A DNA stretch of 64,000 nt from Rotaria sordida. Lineage: Eukaryota > Rotifera > Eurotatoria > Philodinida > Philodinidae. The stretch's first letter is position 1, and each line of letters begins with the position of its first letter. Shown piece by piece: positions 35,388 through 48,100 of the stretch. The stretch lies in NCBI GenBank assembly GCA_905250125.1, contig CAJNOL010000262.1, positions 115,416 to 179,415 on the forward strand, read 5' to 3'. The translations under genes were made by a program, and so were the position numbers. The notes below the pieces were generated by a model that searched no databases, was not told the DNA's origin, and saw nothing but the letters and a program-made list of their open reading frames with translations.

Positions 35388-38300
35388 TTATAATATTTCA
35401 CACATTTGTGATTTGTTTGTTTCAGCTGTTTTTTTTATAGCAGAATGATTAACGGTCTGTTTCATTTCAGTTTTAACTTGTTCAGAACTTAGTTTTCGTA
35501 AAGCATAGGCAAACGCTGTAAATTGATGTGGTAAGAGTCGTTTACCTCTGTACATTTCAGCGAATTCATCAGAATATATCTGACGATGTAATTCAATTTT
35601 TTCGTCATTCGAAAGACTAGTTGCATAACTCAGTAGTTGAGTACCATCTTCGAATTGATATAACTTATACAGATCTATTGAAATTTTATTCTCTTGAAAC
35701 CATTGTTTAATATCACTTTTATCCCAATGTTCAATTGATTTTCGAGAAAGATCCGTTTTCGGTCTAAAAACGAAATAGACATGGAACAAAGTGGTAGATT
35801 TAATGCAAGAGCTCAACTTTCCCATAACTGAAGTTACAAACCCTGAATTCATCTCTTTATTTGATGCGTTCAGTTTCACTTCTTCTTTTAGTTTTTGTGC
35901 AACCGGTAACAGTTCATGATGAACGGGTGCCGAATGGGGTGGTAGCAAATTTTCATTTGTTTTAGCACTTGTTCCTGATAGATTTTCTTCGATCATTTCA
36001 ATTAAATCTTTTAATTTATCTTGTTCCAGCTGTTTTATGTTACGAAAACGAACGTATTTCATTATACATGTATGGATTGCTAAAACAATGGAAAATTGTG
36101 AGTTCACCTTTTTTCTGATCTAAATAGCATTATACACGCTTTAAATGACGGTCATGTAACGACGAAAAACAAAAATTTTGTTTCTACGAGTTTTCTTTGG
36201 TAAGAAAATTGGTAAGACAAAATCAAGCACCGATGAATATATTTTTAGAAATATTGATCATGTACTTCGAAAGAAACATTCAGACTGCTTCATTTCGGTA
36301 ATTTTTCGAGTACAAAAACATCGGCTATTGAATGCTAAAAAAATTTCACTTTGTTTCAAATAATTCTGGTAGAAAACTGCATTTTTGTCGCGATATCCGG
36401 GTGTCCAAGAATGTTTCCGATCTAATCGAAATATGAGACTTACTAAGAATATTTCTTGATGATACGCTCTGTTTTCGTTCGCTCATATCTCGATCAAGAG
36501 GGTATATGAACGTTGTAAAAGGTCTAAAAAAATTCTTATCCATGATTCTTTCTTTCAAAAGTCGCGACAATTTTTTTTTGTTTTTCCTATAAAAAAAACT
36601 TCTAACTCAGTCGAATGAAAGGGCAGTGAGCTGGAACTTGCAGAAAATTATTCTTATGAGGTTCGCATCTAAACACGTATACACGAAACTATCAATAACT
36701 TCTACAATTCTCGGTCAAAACCAGCCAAACATTCAAGATAACTGCAGTTTTGATAGCACAACAGGCTTACAATGTCGAAAAGCTGTTTACACACGTGTTT
36801 CGATTCCGGATTCATTAGAGACTGACTCAAAAATTAAGCACCCACATATTCGGTAAACGTGATTTGGAGGCGCATACTTTTCCAATCAAAGCTATTTTGA
36901 TTTAATAAGTTTGATTGATTTGGAGCAAGAATTTTGGAAGTTATTGATATTTTACTGCACCCGTATTCAGATGTGAATTTGCAAATTGGGAATTCTTTAC
37001 CCTAAAGACAAAAAGAGCTAGAAGCTGACATTTTCAGTGTATAAATTCAATGCATATAGGATGGTTGTTTGTGATTTTTAGCCGTCTACTCCACTATTTG
37101 ACTGAGTTATGAGTTTTGCGACTTATTTTTCACATTTTCGTTTAAAAGAAATAGAAAACTGACCGTATCTTTCGAGAAAAAATTATCAGTCCGAATTCTT
37201 TTAGGCTTTTTAACACATCCATATTTTCTATCGATGAAGATGTGGGCGAAGAAAACAGAGCGTGCTATCGAAGAATGTTTCCTTATTACTGAAGATCTAA
37301 TCTAACTCATCTTTAAACCAAGATGTTCATGTTAGTACTCTGCATTTATTGTGAATATACATATTTTTCTATTAGTAGTTGAAGATTTTTCAAAAACCAT
37401 TGGTTTTTGCGGTAAGACTAACTTTTCTCGTTTCAGAAACATTTTTATGCAACAACTTATATAAAGGGTGTCCCATAATAACTGAGGATAAATTAACTAA
37501 TGATATTTTTCATACTTTTGACATAGAGGACTGAAATTTTTATTACATATATATATCTAATCAAGATCTTTGAATTCTGCAAATTTTGGTTCTGTAACTA
37601 TAACTAGTGGTGAAATACATCGATAGAAAATTATAAATTTCAGTTCTGTCGATGTATTTCACCATTAGTTATAGTTACAGAACTGAAATTTTCAGAATTC
37701 AAAGATCTCAATTGGATACATATGTAATAAAAATTTCAGCTCTGTCCGTCAAACAAAAATATGAAAAATATCATTAACAATTTATCCTCAATTATTATGG
37801 AACACCCTTTATATTTGGAATTAGCAGGAAAAATTGTGTCTAAGGCCATCTTATTTAGCATCTTTTGAACAAAAAGCTATTCGAAAGAGTTCGATCTGAG
37901 GGATTCTTTTTTTGTTACAAATTTCCTTTGGAATCAGAGATGCACATGGGATAATTGTTCTGTTTTAGTAGCAAGAAAAACTTATTTTGCCAACGACATA
38001 AAACGAACGCTAAAACTATGAAAGTAGTATTATTCGATGCAGAAGTGTTCACTCTACACGCCTTTTTCATTTAGCTTTAACACTGGATGTTCATTAAGAA
38101 AGTTATAACCTCTACGGAGCAAGTTCCATGGAACGGGGCGAGGATTCCTATGGAGTTATAACTTTCTTAATAAACATTCAATTTTGAAACTAAGTAAACA
38201 TGCATGTAGAGCGAATATTTTTGCATCCAATAACACTACTTTCATAGGTTTAGCGTTCGTTTTATGGAATTGGCAGAAAAAGTTTTTCTTGTTATTAAAA

Positions 38301-39973
38301 CAGAACAATTGTCCTGTTTGCATCTCTGCTTGAAATCCCAGTTTTGTCACTTTCCCAAATTCAAAAGTGAGAAAAAGTTAGTTCCATATGAAAATGGCCA
38401 GTTGCTAGCTCAAAGTATCACATTTCTGCCTAATTTTTTTTTAATTAAAATACTGACTATGTGACATACCTAACCAGCCAGGTGGTTTATCATCAAAAAT
38501 ATAAATAGGTATCACTGGTTTTTTGAGATGATCATGTGCATAGACAAATTCTTGTTGACACGATTTACTTTCATAATATTTGTTTGACAATAAACATAAG
38601 ATTACACTTGAATTTGCTATACCATCAGCTATTTTACCCCATAAATATCCTGTCTTACTATTTTTCCAATCGATCCATATATCAAATTGCTGATTATGCT
38701 TAGCTAATTCATTGTACAACTGCGTACAAATGTTGTTATCATTATGGGCATAGCTAATCATAATTGATGGCTTGTTGTTCGTCAACGTAGATGGAATTAA
38801 TGCACTAACTACAGGTTTACGTCGTTCATCTTCTGTCACACTTGGAATATTGACTTGATTATTGTCGTTGATATTACACAGAATACCGTCAGCAGCTTTC
38901 TGAATGTTTTCAATATATTTTGGTACGTACTGAGCAGAATTAGTAATAACTTTATCAGTGGCTATTTTCTCAATCAACATCTTGAATTCTTCATTCTCTT
39001 GTAATTCTTGTTTATATTGAGGACGAAGTGAAATACTCCACAGAATATTGCAGAGTGCTGTACAGGTTGATAGCTTGAGACGATCATCTTCGCTAATTTC
39101 TTTGTGAAATTTCAATAATATGTTGATAAAAAATTCAGTTGTTGACGATGTCCCAAATTCAACTTGTGCATGTTGTAAGATATAATCAAGTGTACGTTCG
39201 TAACAAATTAATCTTATTAAAACAATCAACGGTTCTGAAATGTGCCATCCTCCAGCCTGATAACGGGGTGGTCTTTTTGATGCATCCACAACAATTTGTA
39301 ATAATTGATCAAGTATATTATTCATTCGTTTACGATCATTTTTAATTTGTTCAGATGTTGACAGGAGAGCTATAATCATAGAGCAAAGGATATTTACTTC
39401 TTGATCATTGTTATGCGACTGAATTTCCTTGATTCTATCGGTGGTGTCAAGAGAATTTAAAGCTTGTATGCCATCATCATGACGACTGATATTATAAATC
39501 ATACCAACTATATACCGAACATCCTCTGATTGTCCTTGCCTGTAAACAAAAAAACAGAGATTCAAAGATAAGTTTACAACATTTTCGTTGACTATAATAC
39601 GTATGTAATTTAATTTCTCTTACTTTGAAATTGCACTGAGCCATTTTAATAATGCTTTGGGATAATCAGTTTTAATTAAACAGGGTACAAGACCTGTTCT
39701 ATCGGAGTAATTGAGTAATGTAGGTAAAATGTGATTTGTTAGATAAGAATATTCTGATGATTCAAAAGCTGTATTAACATAATCCAACGTTGACTGTAAT
39801 ACGTGCTCATGTTCTTGTAGATCATCATTACTTGGTACTTCTGAGTATGTTAATTTTTGTAATAAAGAAGAAAATTTTTGATGATCGCCAGCTTCTATGG
39901 TAGCATATTTACCATTATTCATTTTAAAATCATTATTGTCAGAATCGGATCTGTTCGAAGATGTCTTACTCAT
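35388..39973 (-). CDS. ARM-TIR-SAM protein (SARM1-like domain set, different order)
   Basis: Exons are 39973-39624, 39539-38470 and 36079-35388 (703 aa). A further in-frame 78-nt segment (35841-35764, GTTTGT...TTTTTAG) may be an intron, which would give 677 aa. Residues ~20-345 are alpha-helical and armadillo/HEAT-like. A TIR domain runs from ~374 (IMISYAHND) to ~480 (PPGWL, finished by exon 3 with IHTCIMKYVRFR). A SAM-like domain (HWDKSDIKQWFQENKISIDL and following) is C-terminal. SARM1 has ARM-SAM-SAM-TIR and is a NADase. Here the residue aligned by eye with the catalytic Glu is Trp (W417, in TGYLWGKIADGI), so NADase activity is doubtful. The exon 2-3 junction is an unusually large 2390-nt intron holding two foldback elements. 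It is intact if that intron is spliced. Confidence 0.8.
37460..37813. mobile_element. MITE-like palindrome inside the TIR-gene intron
   Basis: Near-perfect hairpin with arms of about 170 bp. Its ends read TATAAAGGGTGTCCCATAAT on the left and the complement of TATAAAGGGTGTTCCATAAT on the right. TA-rich flanks and a GGGTGTCCCATAA end are typical of Tc1/mariner-derived MITEs. No transposase is present. Confidence 0.82.
37915..38345. repeat. Second foldback palindrome in the same intron
   Basis: Left-arm landmarks CAGAGATGCACATGGGATAA and AAAACGAACGCTAAAACTAT are mirrored on the right by ACAATTGTCCTGTTTGCATC and AGGTTTAGCGTTCGTTTT. The centre is near 38125, between AAGAAAGTTATAAC and GTTATAACTTTCTT. 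Only about 100 bp separate it from the MITE-like element to its left. Confidence 0.8.
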
Positions 39974-41419
39974 AATTGTTTTTGACGGCTTCTCTAGATA
40001 ATGAATCTATTAATGCAAATAGAAATTGAGAATTTAGAAGATTCATGAGCAGATTAGGATTGCTCTCAGAAACGGTGGATTGAAAAAGAACCCATTTTTT
40101 CTTCTATTAGATATTCAAAATCTTAATTTAAAACTGTCTTTGGACGAATATTCTGAGCGAGTTTTGACGTAAAATATATATTTCAAAGTGTAGTAGCACC
40201 TGACAAAAGCGTACTGTAACTACGCAGAAAATCTACTTTGATGTTGAGAACTTTTGAATCCGTTTGTTCTAGGTTGATCAAAAACAAGCAGCTGAAAAAT
40301 GACAATTTTTATAGGGCAATTGTTTTCGAATGAGAACCATTTTCTGTCTCATATAGAAAGATCTTAAAAGATTTGAAGTATAGCCAAACCTTTCTACTAT
40401 GAGCATTGGTGAAGCTGAGAGAAATTGTAAGTAGTATATTTAAAACATGAATTGTTTCATTTTCTGACCAATTGTTAGACTCAAATCCTTGAAAACATTT
40501 TCATATACTTGTTTTTTGACAACGATTCAGGTCTCATCAAAAGTAGGCATTGCCTAACTTTTCATCAGAACAATTTTAAACGCTAAAGATTGAGTTTTTG
40601 AAACTTCGAACTACACTGATTTAGATAAACATGTTAAATCAAAAAATAACTTTTACTAGTTCCTTAATTCTCGGATGGGGGTCAGAAACACACTCCTAAA
40701 TACTTGGTAGCTGGACTTGAGCTAACTAATCTTGCGTGTAATCTTGAATATTCGATATTAAAATGTCGATTTCGATGTGCACTCCTCACTCATATATGGT
40801 GGTGCCTACTTGGGAACAAAACATTTGACGAAATCTACTTGATATCATATAAGTCCTATTATAGGGCCACCATAAATGGTGACAGTGTAATCTTCATATT
40901 GCCTCGAAGGCAAATTTTTTTTTCTAGTATTGATTGCCATTTTGTAGAGGATCAAAAGTTGCATAACATACAAAAATTTCAGCTTGATCCTGTTCGATTT
41001 CGAAAGATGGCAGCAGAAATACTGCGAAAAATTGGGTGTTTTAGACTGATAAATTGTGGCCATTTTCACTCATATTACACTATAAAATTCTAGTAAATAA
41101 ATAATATGCAATATTTTAAATAGGTTATTTTTTAGCTCTTGATAATCTATCTTTTGGTATATAGCATGAAAAAGCCTCTGACTTATTGAAGTATAATTCT
41201 AATAGATATTTATGAGATGCTTTGTGACTATTTTCTTGATAGTAGATATGCAGTGCTAAAAAGGTCCCTATGGGCTAACTTTATTATATAGTATATCCAA
41301 ATGAGCTAAAAGTTTGGGTTTGGTAGTTTTAGATGATGGTATTTCAAATGCACAAAAAAATTTTAAAAATAAATGTCGTCCAGTGCCTCGGTTCGTTGAT
41401 GTTCTCATGAACTCTCTTA
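39974..41419. other. Intergenic, no supported gene
   Basis: AT-rich DNA. An ORF at 40704-41093 has no motif. A small inverted pair (TATGGTGGTGCC / GGCCACCATA) lies at 40796-40875. Confidence 0.4.
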
Positions 41420-42105
41420 TAACTCATACATGGGTAAATCCATGAGTATCCAATCACATTTTGGGAAAGTTTTTTATCAAATTTTTTGTGCTGGTTAGGC
41501 GAGGCGGGGAGTGGACAGAAAATAGTTTTGGTCGAAAAGAATTTGTAATTTGTATTTGAAATACTGAAGATTCAAGTCACTTTCTAGGAACGTACAAGGA
41601 GGAGAAAGGACACCCAGATTATTACAATGTTTAAAGCTTATATGTTGCCAAAAGGTAATTGTTCACTAGACTAGCACAACCTCCAAAGGATTCTTTTTTT
41701 TCAATGTACTATGACCGAGATATAGGAGTTTTAAGGAGCACGACCTCTACGTGTTTACTGTGAAAAAAAAGCGTTTTTGCCAAATTATGCAAAAGTCATA
41801 CTCCTTAAAAATCTTATATCTCGGTCGTAGTACATTGAAACAAGGAATCCGTTGGAGGTTGTGCTAGTCTAGTGGGCTCTTATCTTTTGGCAAAAAACAT
41901 TGTAATAATCTGGGTGTCCTTTCCCCTCCTTATATGTTTCTCGAAATCGGCCTGAATCTCCAGTATTTCAAATAGAAGCCACATTTTTTTCGCCCAAAGC
42001 TTCTGTTTTTCCACTTCTCGCCCAACCAGTACAAAAATTTGATAGAAAAAACTTTTTCTTAAAAAGCGGTTTGATATCTATGGATTTATTTATGATTTAT
42101 TCGAT
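41420..42105. repeat. Foldback palindrome (~690 bp)
   Basis: Arms centre near 41770. GGAGAAAGGACACCCAGATT on the left pairs with AATCTGGGTGTCCTTTCCCC on the right, and ATGTACTATGACCGAGATAT with ATATCTCGGTCGTAGTACAT. The outer parts are more diverged (AAATCCATGAGTATCC against GATATCTATGGATTT). Confidence 0.83.
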
Positions 42106-42975
42106 AATTCGCTTAAAAGGATAGAACATTTAACTATTATCCTTAGTTTCGGTTAGAACAAGTTTTTTTTCTCATAGTTCCGGTCGGATCCCATCAAGTT
42201 CTCTTTCTCGTGGTATCGGTTCCGAACATCTCTAGTTCACAGAATTTCATTCCTTAAGGCTTCACCATGGCCTACTCTCAAACCTAGGATTGTGCCCGTC
42301 TAAAGGAATCACTCTTCAGGGTTTGCCTCCTCCATTTAAGTGGATCTCTAAAGTTTTGCCTAACACCCTTTCTTTCTTAGGAGTTTCGCCCGCCTCAAAG
42401 TATTCAATAAATGTTTATTCAAATACTTGAAACTGACTTCGATAATTGAATTCAAGTTACAACTATTAAATATATGGTTACTTCTTGTTGTTTGAGTCAT
42501 CTATAAGATTCTTAAGATTCTATTGATGGACTTTGTTCATGTAGAGAGATACTCACTATTTGCCAAGTCGCCCTGTCAATCAAATCATTCCGCGTCTGAC
42601 TATCATCTCCCTAAGATTTAGGTGTCATAAATATGAAAGAAAAATTGCATCGCTGTGTTTGCAAACATACTTCAGTTTGAGTGAATTTTGCCGATTGACA
42701 GTAATTCAATAGTAATCAGGAGAAGAACAACCACGTGAATGACGTTTCTATTGGAAGAGATCTGCATTTCACAATTCACTGTAATGTCTTAATTTACACA
42801 CTGCATTTTTGCATTCTGTTTTTTCTTCCATGTGCTCTGTTGACATAGCTACATAAACAATACGTCGCTGTTTTCTTTTATTTCGATAGGTTTTCTTTCC
42901 ATTTCTTTGTGCAAGTTGACTCAACTGCGGGTGAATAAGGAGGTATTGTTGTAAAATCTAGAAAAAAATCTAGAG
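42106..42975. other. Intergenic, no supported gene
   Basis: Slightly more GC-rich sequence at 42170-42400 without an ORF of note, then AT-rich DNA. Nothing recognisable. Confidence 0.4.
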
Positions 42976-43760
42976 GTTGTCCCATAAGTAGTATTACGAT
43001 AAAAAATTCAAATATCTCCACTCTGATTCAATTCAAATGAACTGATCTTTTGGCTATTGAGAGAGATTTATTTAAATTTTTTTTTTCATACAGATAATTT
43101 AAATGAATACTTCTATTAAGTATTATTGTTGACTTCACTAAAGAAATTTTATCTGTCATCAAGTGAGAAAAATATATGTGAAGCGTTTCCTAGATAATTT
43201 TTAGTTGTTACCTAAGAGAACAGCAAGAAGAAATAAAAACAGATTTTATGAATGATACAACATTGATGCAAACATACTAAATTGTAAGAAATGGCTAGTT
43301 TAAAAATCAACGATTACAATATTTCGAATTTTCAAGCACGAAACATTATTTTTTCCGCGGAAGTAGACGATTCGGTTTTCCAAGGGTTTTAATTATCCCT
43401 TTTAGTTTTCGGATACGAATTTTAGCGTTGAAACTAACTAGTTCTGAATGTTTGATCTATTTGCATCAATGTTGTATCATTCATAAAATCTGTTTTTATT
43501 TCTTCTTGCTGTTCTCTTAGATGACAATTAAAAATTATCTAGGAAACGCTTCACATATATTTTTCTCACTTGATAACAGATAAAATTTCTTTAGTGAAGT
43601 CAACAATAATACTTAATAGAAGTATTTATTAAAATTATTTGTATGAAAACAAAATTTTGAATAAAGCTCTACCAATAGCCAAAAAATCAGTTTATTTGAA
43701 TTGAACTAAAGTGGAGATATTTGAATTTTTTATCGTAATGCTACTTATGGGACACGCTGT
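42976..43760. mobile_element. Foldback element with mariner-like ends (~785 bp)
   Basis: Ends read GGTTGTCCCATAAGTAGTAT on the left and CTACTTATGGGACACGC on the right. Highly similar arms include AACGCTTCACATATATTTTT and AGAACAGCAAGAAGAAATAA with their complements. The loop is at about 43290-43450. The GTCCCATAA end resembles the intronic element at 37460, although internal sequences differ. Confidence 0.85.
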
Positions 43761-44285
43761 ATACCCTGTATATGACTGAATAAGTGCCAAAATAAAGTGA
43801 TATGATGGAAACATACGAATAGAATGCGCATTGTCTTGACAAATCACACCTATACTATCCTTATGGACCCATTGTAGTTGACAACATTTTAAGAAACAGA
43901 GACTTGATTTTACAGTTCACAAACGTAATGTGAAACGGTCATAGACTGATATCACACACAGATAGTGACAAGTGAAGGATCGGATTATTTTATTGAAATA
44001 TGTTCTAATAATCTTTTACAAATATGCGGCTACGAACAAATAAAGTGCTAACGATCAGCTTGATTATGAATGAGACAAGTACACTAAAATTGAATTAATT
44101 TAAAAAAATAAAATTAGTAGTCAAATAACGACCAATATAAAGTCAAGACTTACAGTTTTGAAAGGAAAAAATAATAATTACGATCTGATTTGCGCCATGA
44201 ATTGATCAATCAGACAGAAATTCGATACTATTGTCGGCGCCAGAATTATATAGGGATTGGTGTAAGCTAAATAACTCGACAACCG
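43761..44285. other. Intergenic, no supported gene
   Basis: AT-rich DNA leading into the dispersed repeat at 44286. Nothing recognisable. Confidence 0.4.
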
Positions 44286-44672
44286 CAACAGCTGGTGACC
44301 TGCGATTTTCACTAATCGAAAGAGGAGGAGTCCAGACGTCTTTTTCTTTGGTAATGTATAAGACGAAATCATTCTAAAACTAATCATATTCGAAAAACAC
44401 GCAAAAGAACTCATGAAAATGACCTATCAGCTAGATGAAATTTTGATTTTTACCTTTGATTTAGATAGAGGGACTTGAGTTCTATAGTTCAATATACAAC
44501 ATAAATGGTTTTCCTATTACATTCTAACGTTGAGCAAATGAAATCATGTACTTACATGTGCAAATAATAGGGAATTTTGTTGATTTTTTTACTACGTTTT
44601 CGCACTTTTTATCATAGTAGCTTGAGATTTTGATGAAAATCTAGGAAAAAGTAAGAAAGCGCATTGCATATT
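44286..44672 (+). repeat. Dispersed repeat, copy 1
   Basis: About 385 bp match a second copy at 52956-53340 in the same orientation at what looks like nearly 90% identity. Shared landmarks are GAGGAGGAGTCCAGACGTCT, CTTGAGTTCTATAG and AAAGCGCATTGCAT. Copy 1 stops abruptly at a telomere-like tract. Confidence 0.85.
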
Positions 44673-44885
44673 GAGGGTGTGGGGTATGGGTATGGGTGTA
44701 GGCGTGGGTGCGGGTGTGGGTGTGGGTGTGTAGAGTGTGGCTATACAGAAAATGAATATTCACATCCACACCTACATACCTACATCCACACCTACATACT
44801 CACATCCACACCCACACTCACACTCACACCGACACAGACACAGACACCCACACCCAGACCCATATCCACAGCCACATTCTCCTTG
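44673..44885. repeat. Long telomere-like hairpin tract
   Basis: GGGTGTGG-type repeats (44673-44740) face CACATCCACACC / CACACCCACAC repeats (44760-44880) across a spacer including TATACAGAAAATGAATA. It is the longest of these hairpins. It abuts copy 1 of the dispersed repeat. Confidence 0.8.
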
Positions 44886-45179
44886 AGAATCCTTCGGAAT
44901 TCTTTGAAACCTATTCGAAATCCATCGGGAATACTTGGCATCCTAAAAGTTTCAAGCCTTCAAAGTATTCCAAGCTTTCCTTTTTCGCGTAATTCCGCCA
45001 CGTCTTGGCCCCGTTTCGTTATTTTTTGATTTCTGCTTTTCAAGGTGTCCTTAATGTAGGATGCGTATATTTATAAGTATTGAATGATATTTATTTGAAT
45101 TTTTAAGAATTCCAAAGAATTAGAGTAGGTTTATAGAATAGATACGTATTTGGAAATGTTCGAAGAAGGTATAAGTCTC

Positions 45180-48100
45180 TTATTTATTTGAATCGATGTC
45201 GAATTTTTGTACTCGATAATTTTTTTGATCGACAACATAGAGATTACCGTGTCGATCGAACGACAAACCCTCTGGCTGATACAATTGGTTCAATTGTCCT
45301 CCTTCGCCGTTTCCACCAACAATCACACTTCCCTCTGTAGCTCCTTTGGGCCAGCGCATGATTCGAGCATTGCCAGAATCAGCCACATAGACAGTGCCCA
45401 ATTGATCGACAACGACTGCTGCAGGATATGACAATTGTGTAAGACCATTTCCTGATCCGTGACCACCAGCCACGACAATACCTTCTTTCGCACCTTCTAC
45501 CCATTTCATCACACGATGATTCATATCGTCAGTCACGTAGATCGTGCCTTCACTATCGATTGTGACGTAAGTGGGGTATCCGAGTTGATGAAGACCGTAT
45601 CCTTCGTCGTTTCCACCAGCTACGACCATACCTGTGATGCTATTTTTGTTGTATCTTCTAATATCACGTGAATCCACATTACTAACATAGAGTGCGCCCT
45701 TATTATCAATAGCCATTCCTGCACAATCAACCAGACGAAGGATCTCCGTTCCTTCAGTTGTACCACTTTCAAGAGACCATCGCATTACACGATGATTTCC
45801 TGAGTCACAAATGACGATTGAATTAGTCGTTTTGTCGAAAAGAACATCTGTCGGCATATGTAATTGATTTAACTGATCACGCTTTTTACGGTGCCCTGCT
45901 ACCTTCACGAATTTGTCTGTGCCTTTCATCCTCATAATTGCAAGGTTATGATAAATATCTAGTAGAAATATCGTGCCTTTGCTGTCCACTGAGATAATAT
46001 TAGGTGTGCAGCGAAAGTATTTGTTGTTCCAGGCCGTGAGATAACAATTGAAAGCAATATATTGCGTATATCCTTTAGGGTATTGTCTAACTTCATTTTC
46101 CCAGGAGTGTGTGACGTACAGAGTTTCGTGCTCATCCATTGTCAATCCAGTGCAATCGACTTTATTGATGATTGATTTTCCTACAGTTGTTCCATTTTTT
46201 AAAGACCATCGCATTACACGTTGATTTCCTTGATCACAAATGAAGATGGAATCATTCTTCTTGTGCAACACGATACCAGCAGGTCCTTTCAATTGATGTG
46301 AATAATTTCCATAACCGCCATGGCCGGCGATGATGATACCTTCTTTTGCTCCCTTTTTCCACTGCATCACACGATCATTATCAGTGTCTGAAATGAATAA
46401 GGCGCCTTCACTATCCAGTGCAACATATGTAGGATTATTGAATTGATGGAGACCATTTCCTGCTCCGTTTCCACCTACTACAATTGTTCCCGTCGTATTA
46501 TTTTTGAGATATCTTCTGACTTCATTTTGTAATGGTATAGTGACGTACAAAGCATCCTCATCATCCATTGATAATCCATAACAATCAATGTTATCAATAA
46601 GCTCTTCACCACGAACTGTGAGGCGTTCAAGAGGCCATCGCACTACACGTCGATTTCCAGAATCACATATAATGATGGCATTGGTCTTTTCGTGGTACAA
46701 TAAATCTGTGGGTCTGTCTAATTGGTGTAACCCAAAGTATGTTCTGCCTTGCTTCACGATGGCCACGCCTTTTTTTGCTTCATTCTTCCACTGCATTACA
46801 CGATTATTAATAGTGTCTGAGACGAATAAGGTGCCTTCACTATCCAGTGCAATATATGTCGGCCTATAGAACTGATGGAGATCAGATCCTGCTCTGTTTC
46901 CGCCTGCTACAGTCATTCTCTTAGTGCTTCCGTTCGGATATTTTCTCACTTCATTTGCATTTTGGACAGTGACATAGAGAGCACTTTCATCATCCATGGC
47001 CAATCCATAACAAAAAACGTCACTAATAATGCCTTTAAATAGAGTGGTGTTGGGTTCAAGAGACCATCGTAATACACGTTGACTTCCAGAATCACATATG
47101 ATGATGGAATTGGTCTTTTTGTCGTACAATAAATCATTGAGATTTTCAGATAGATACTGTCCCATGAATATTTTGCTCCAGTTGGCGACAATGATACCTT
47201 CTTTTGCCCCTTTCTTCCACTTCATTATACGACGATTATAAGTGTCTAACACAAATAAAGCACCGTCACTATCTAGTGCCATGTGCGAGGGACCAAAGAG
47301 TTGATGGAGACCATTTCCGCCCCACCCTCCACCAGCTACAATTGTTCCTGTGGCATTTCCTTTCGGATATTTTCTGACTTCATGTCTTTCCTTGACAGTG
47401 ACATAGAGAGCATCTTCATCGTCTATTGCCAATCCATAACAATCGATGTTGTCAATAAGCTCTTCAACTCGAGTTGTGTTAGGTTCAAGAGACCATCGTA
47501 CTACACGTCGATTTCCAGAATCACATATGATGATGGCATTGATCTTTTCATCGTACAGTAAATCAGTAGGAGTTTCTAATTTATTCAATAGACTGAGTTT
47601 TGTATTTTGATCCGCGAAGAGAATATTTTTGGTTCCATCTTTCATCCACACCCTCACACAGTTGTTATTAGTGTCTGAGCCGTACACAGTGCCATTGTCA
47701 TCCACAGTGAAGTAAGAAGATTGCATTGATCGTGGAAAATAAACCACGGTAGTTTCCTTCTTGCTTTCTGGTTGATATCGGAGCACTCTCTTCTCATGTT
47801 GAGGTGTCATGTAAAGAGCACCTTCGTTGTCCATCACTAAACCGGTACATGCGATGCCGCTTATAATTTCTACGCCTTCCTTAGTGCCTTTTTGAAGAGG
47901 CCATCGGATTACACCACTAGGGTATTCTAAGTTGCAGATGATGAGAGAATTGCCTTTCTTGTCGAACATGAGGGCAGACGGTTTGCTGAAGTAATTTAAT
48001 TGATAGTTATATTCATCGTGACTCGCCACAATAATGTCTTCTTGTACTCCGTTCATCCATTTCACCACCCGATAATTGTCAGTATCTAATATGTGCACTG

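Noticed and set aside
44664-45029. 121-codon ORF with Gly/Cys then Thr/Pro repeats
   Set aside because: A by-product of the telomere-like hairpin; no homologous motif.
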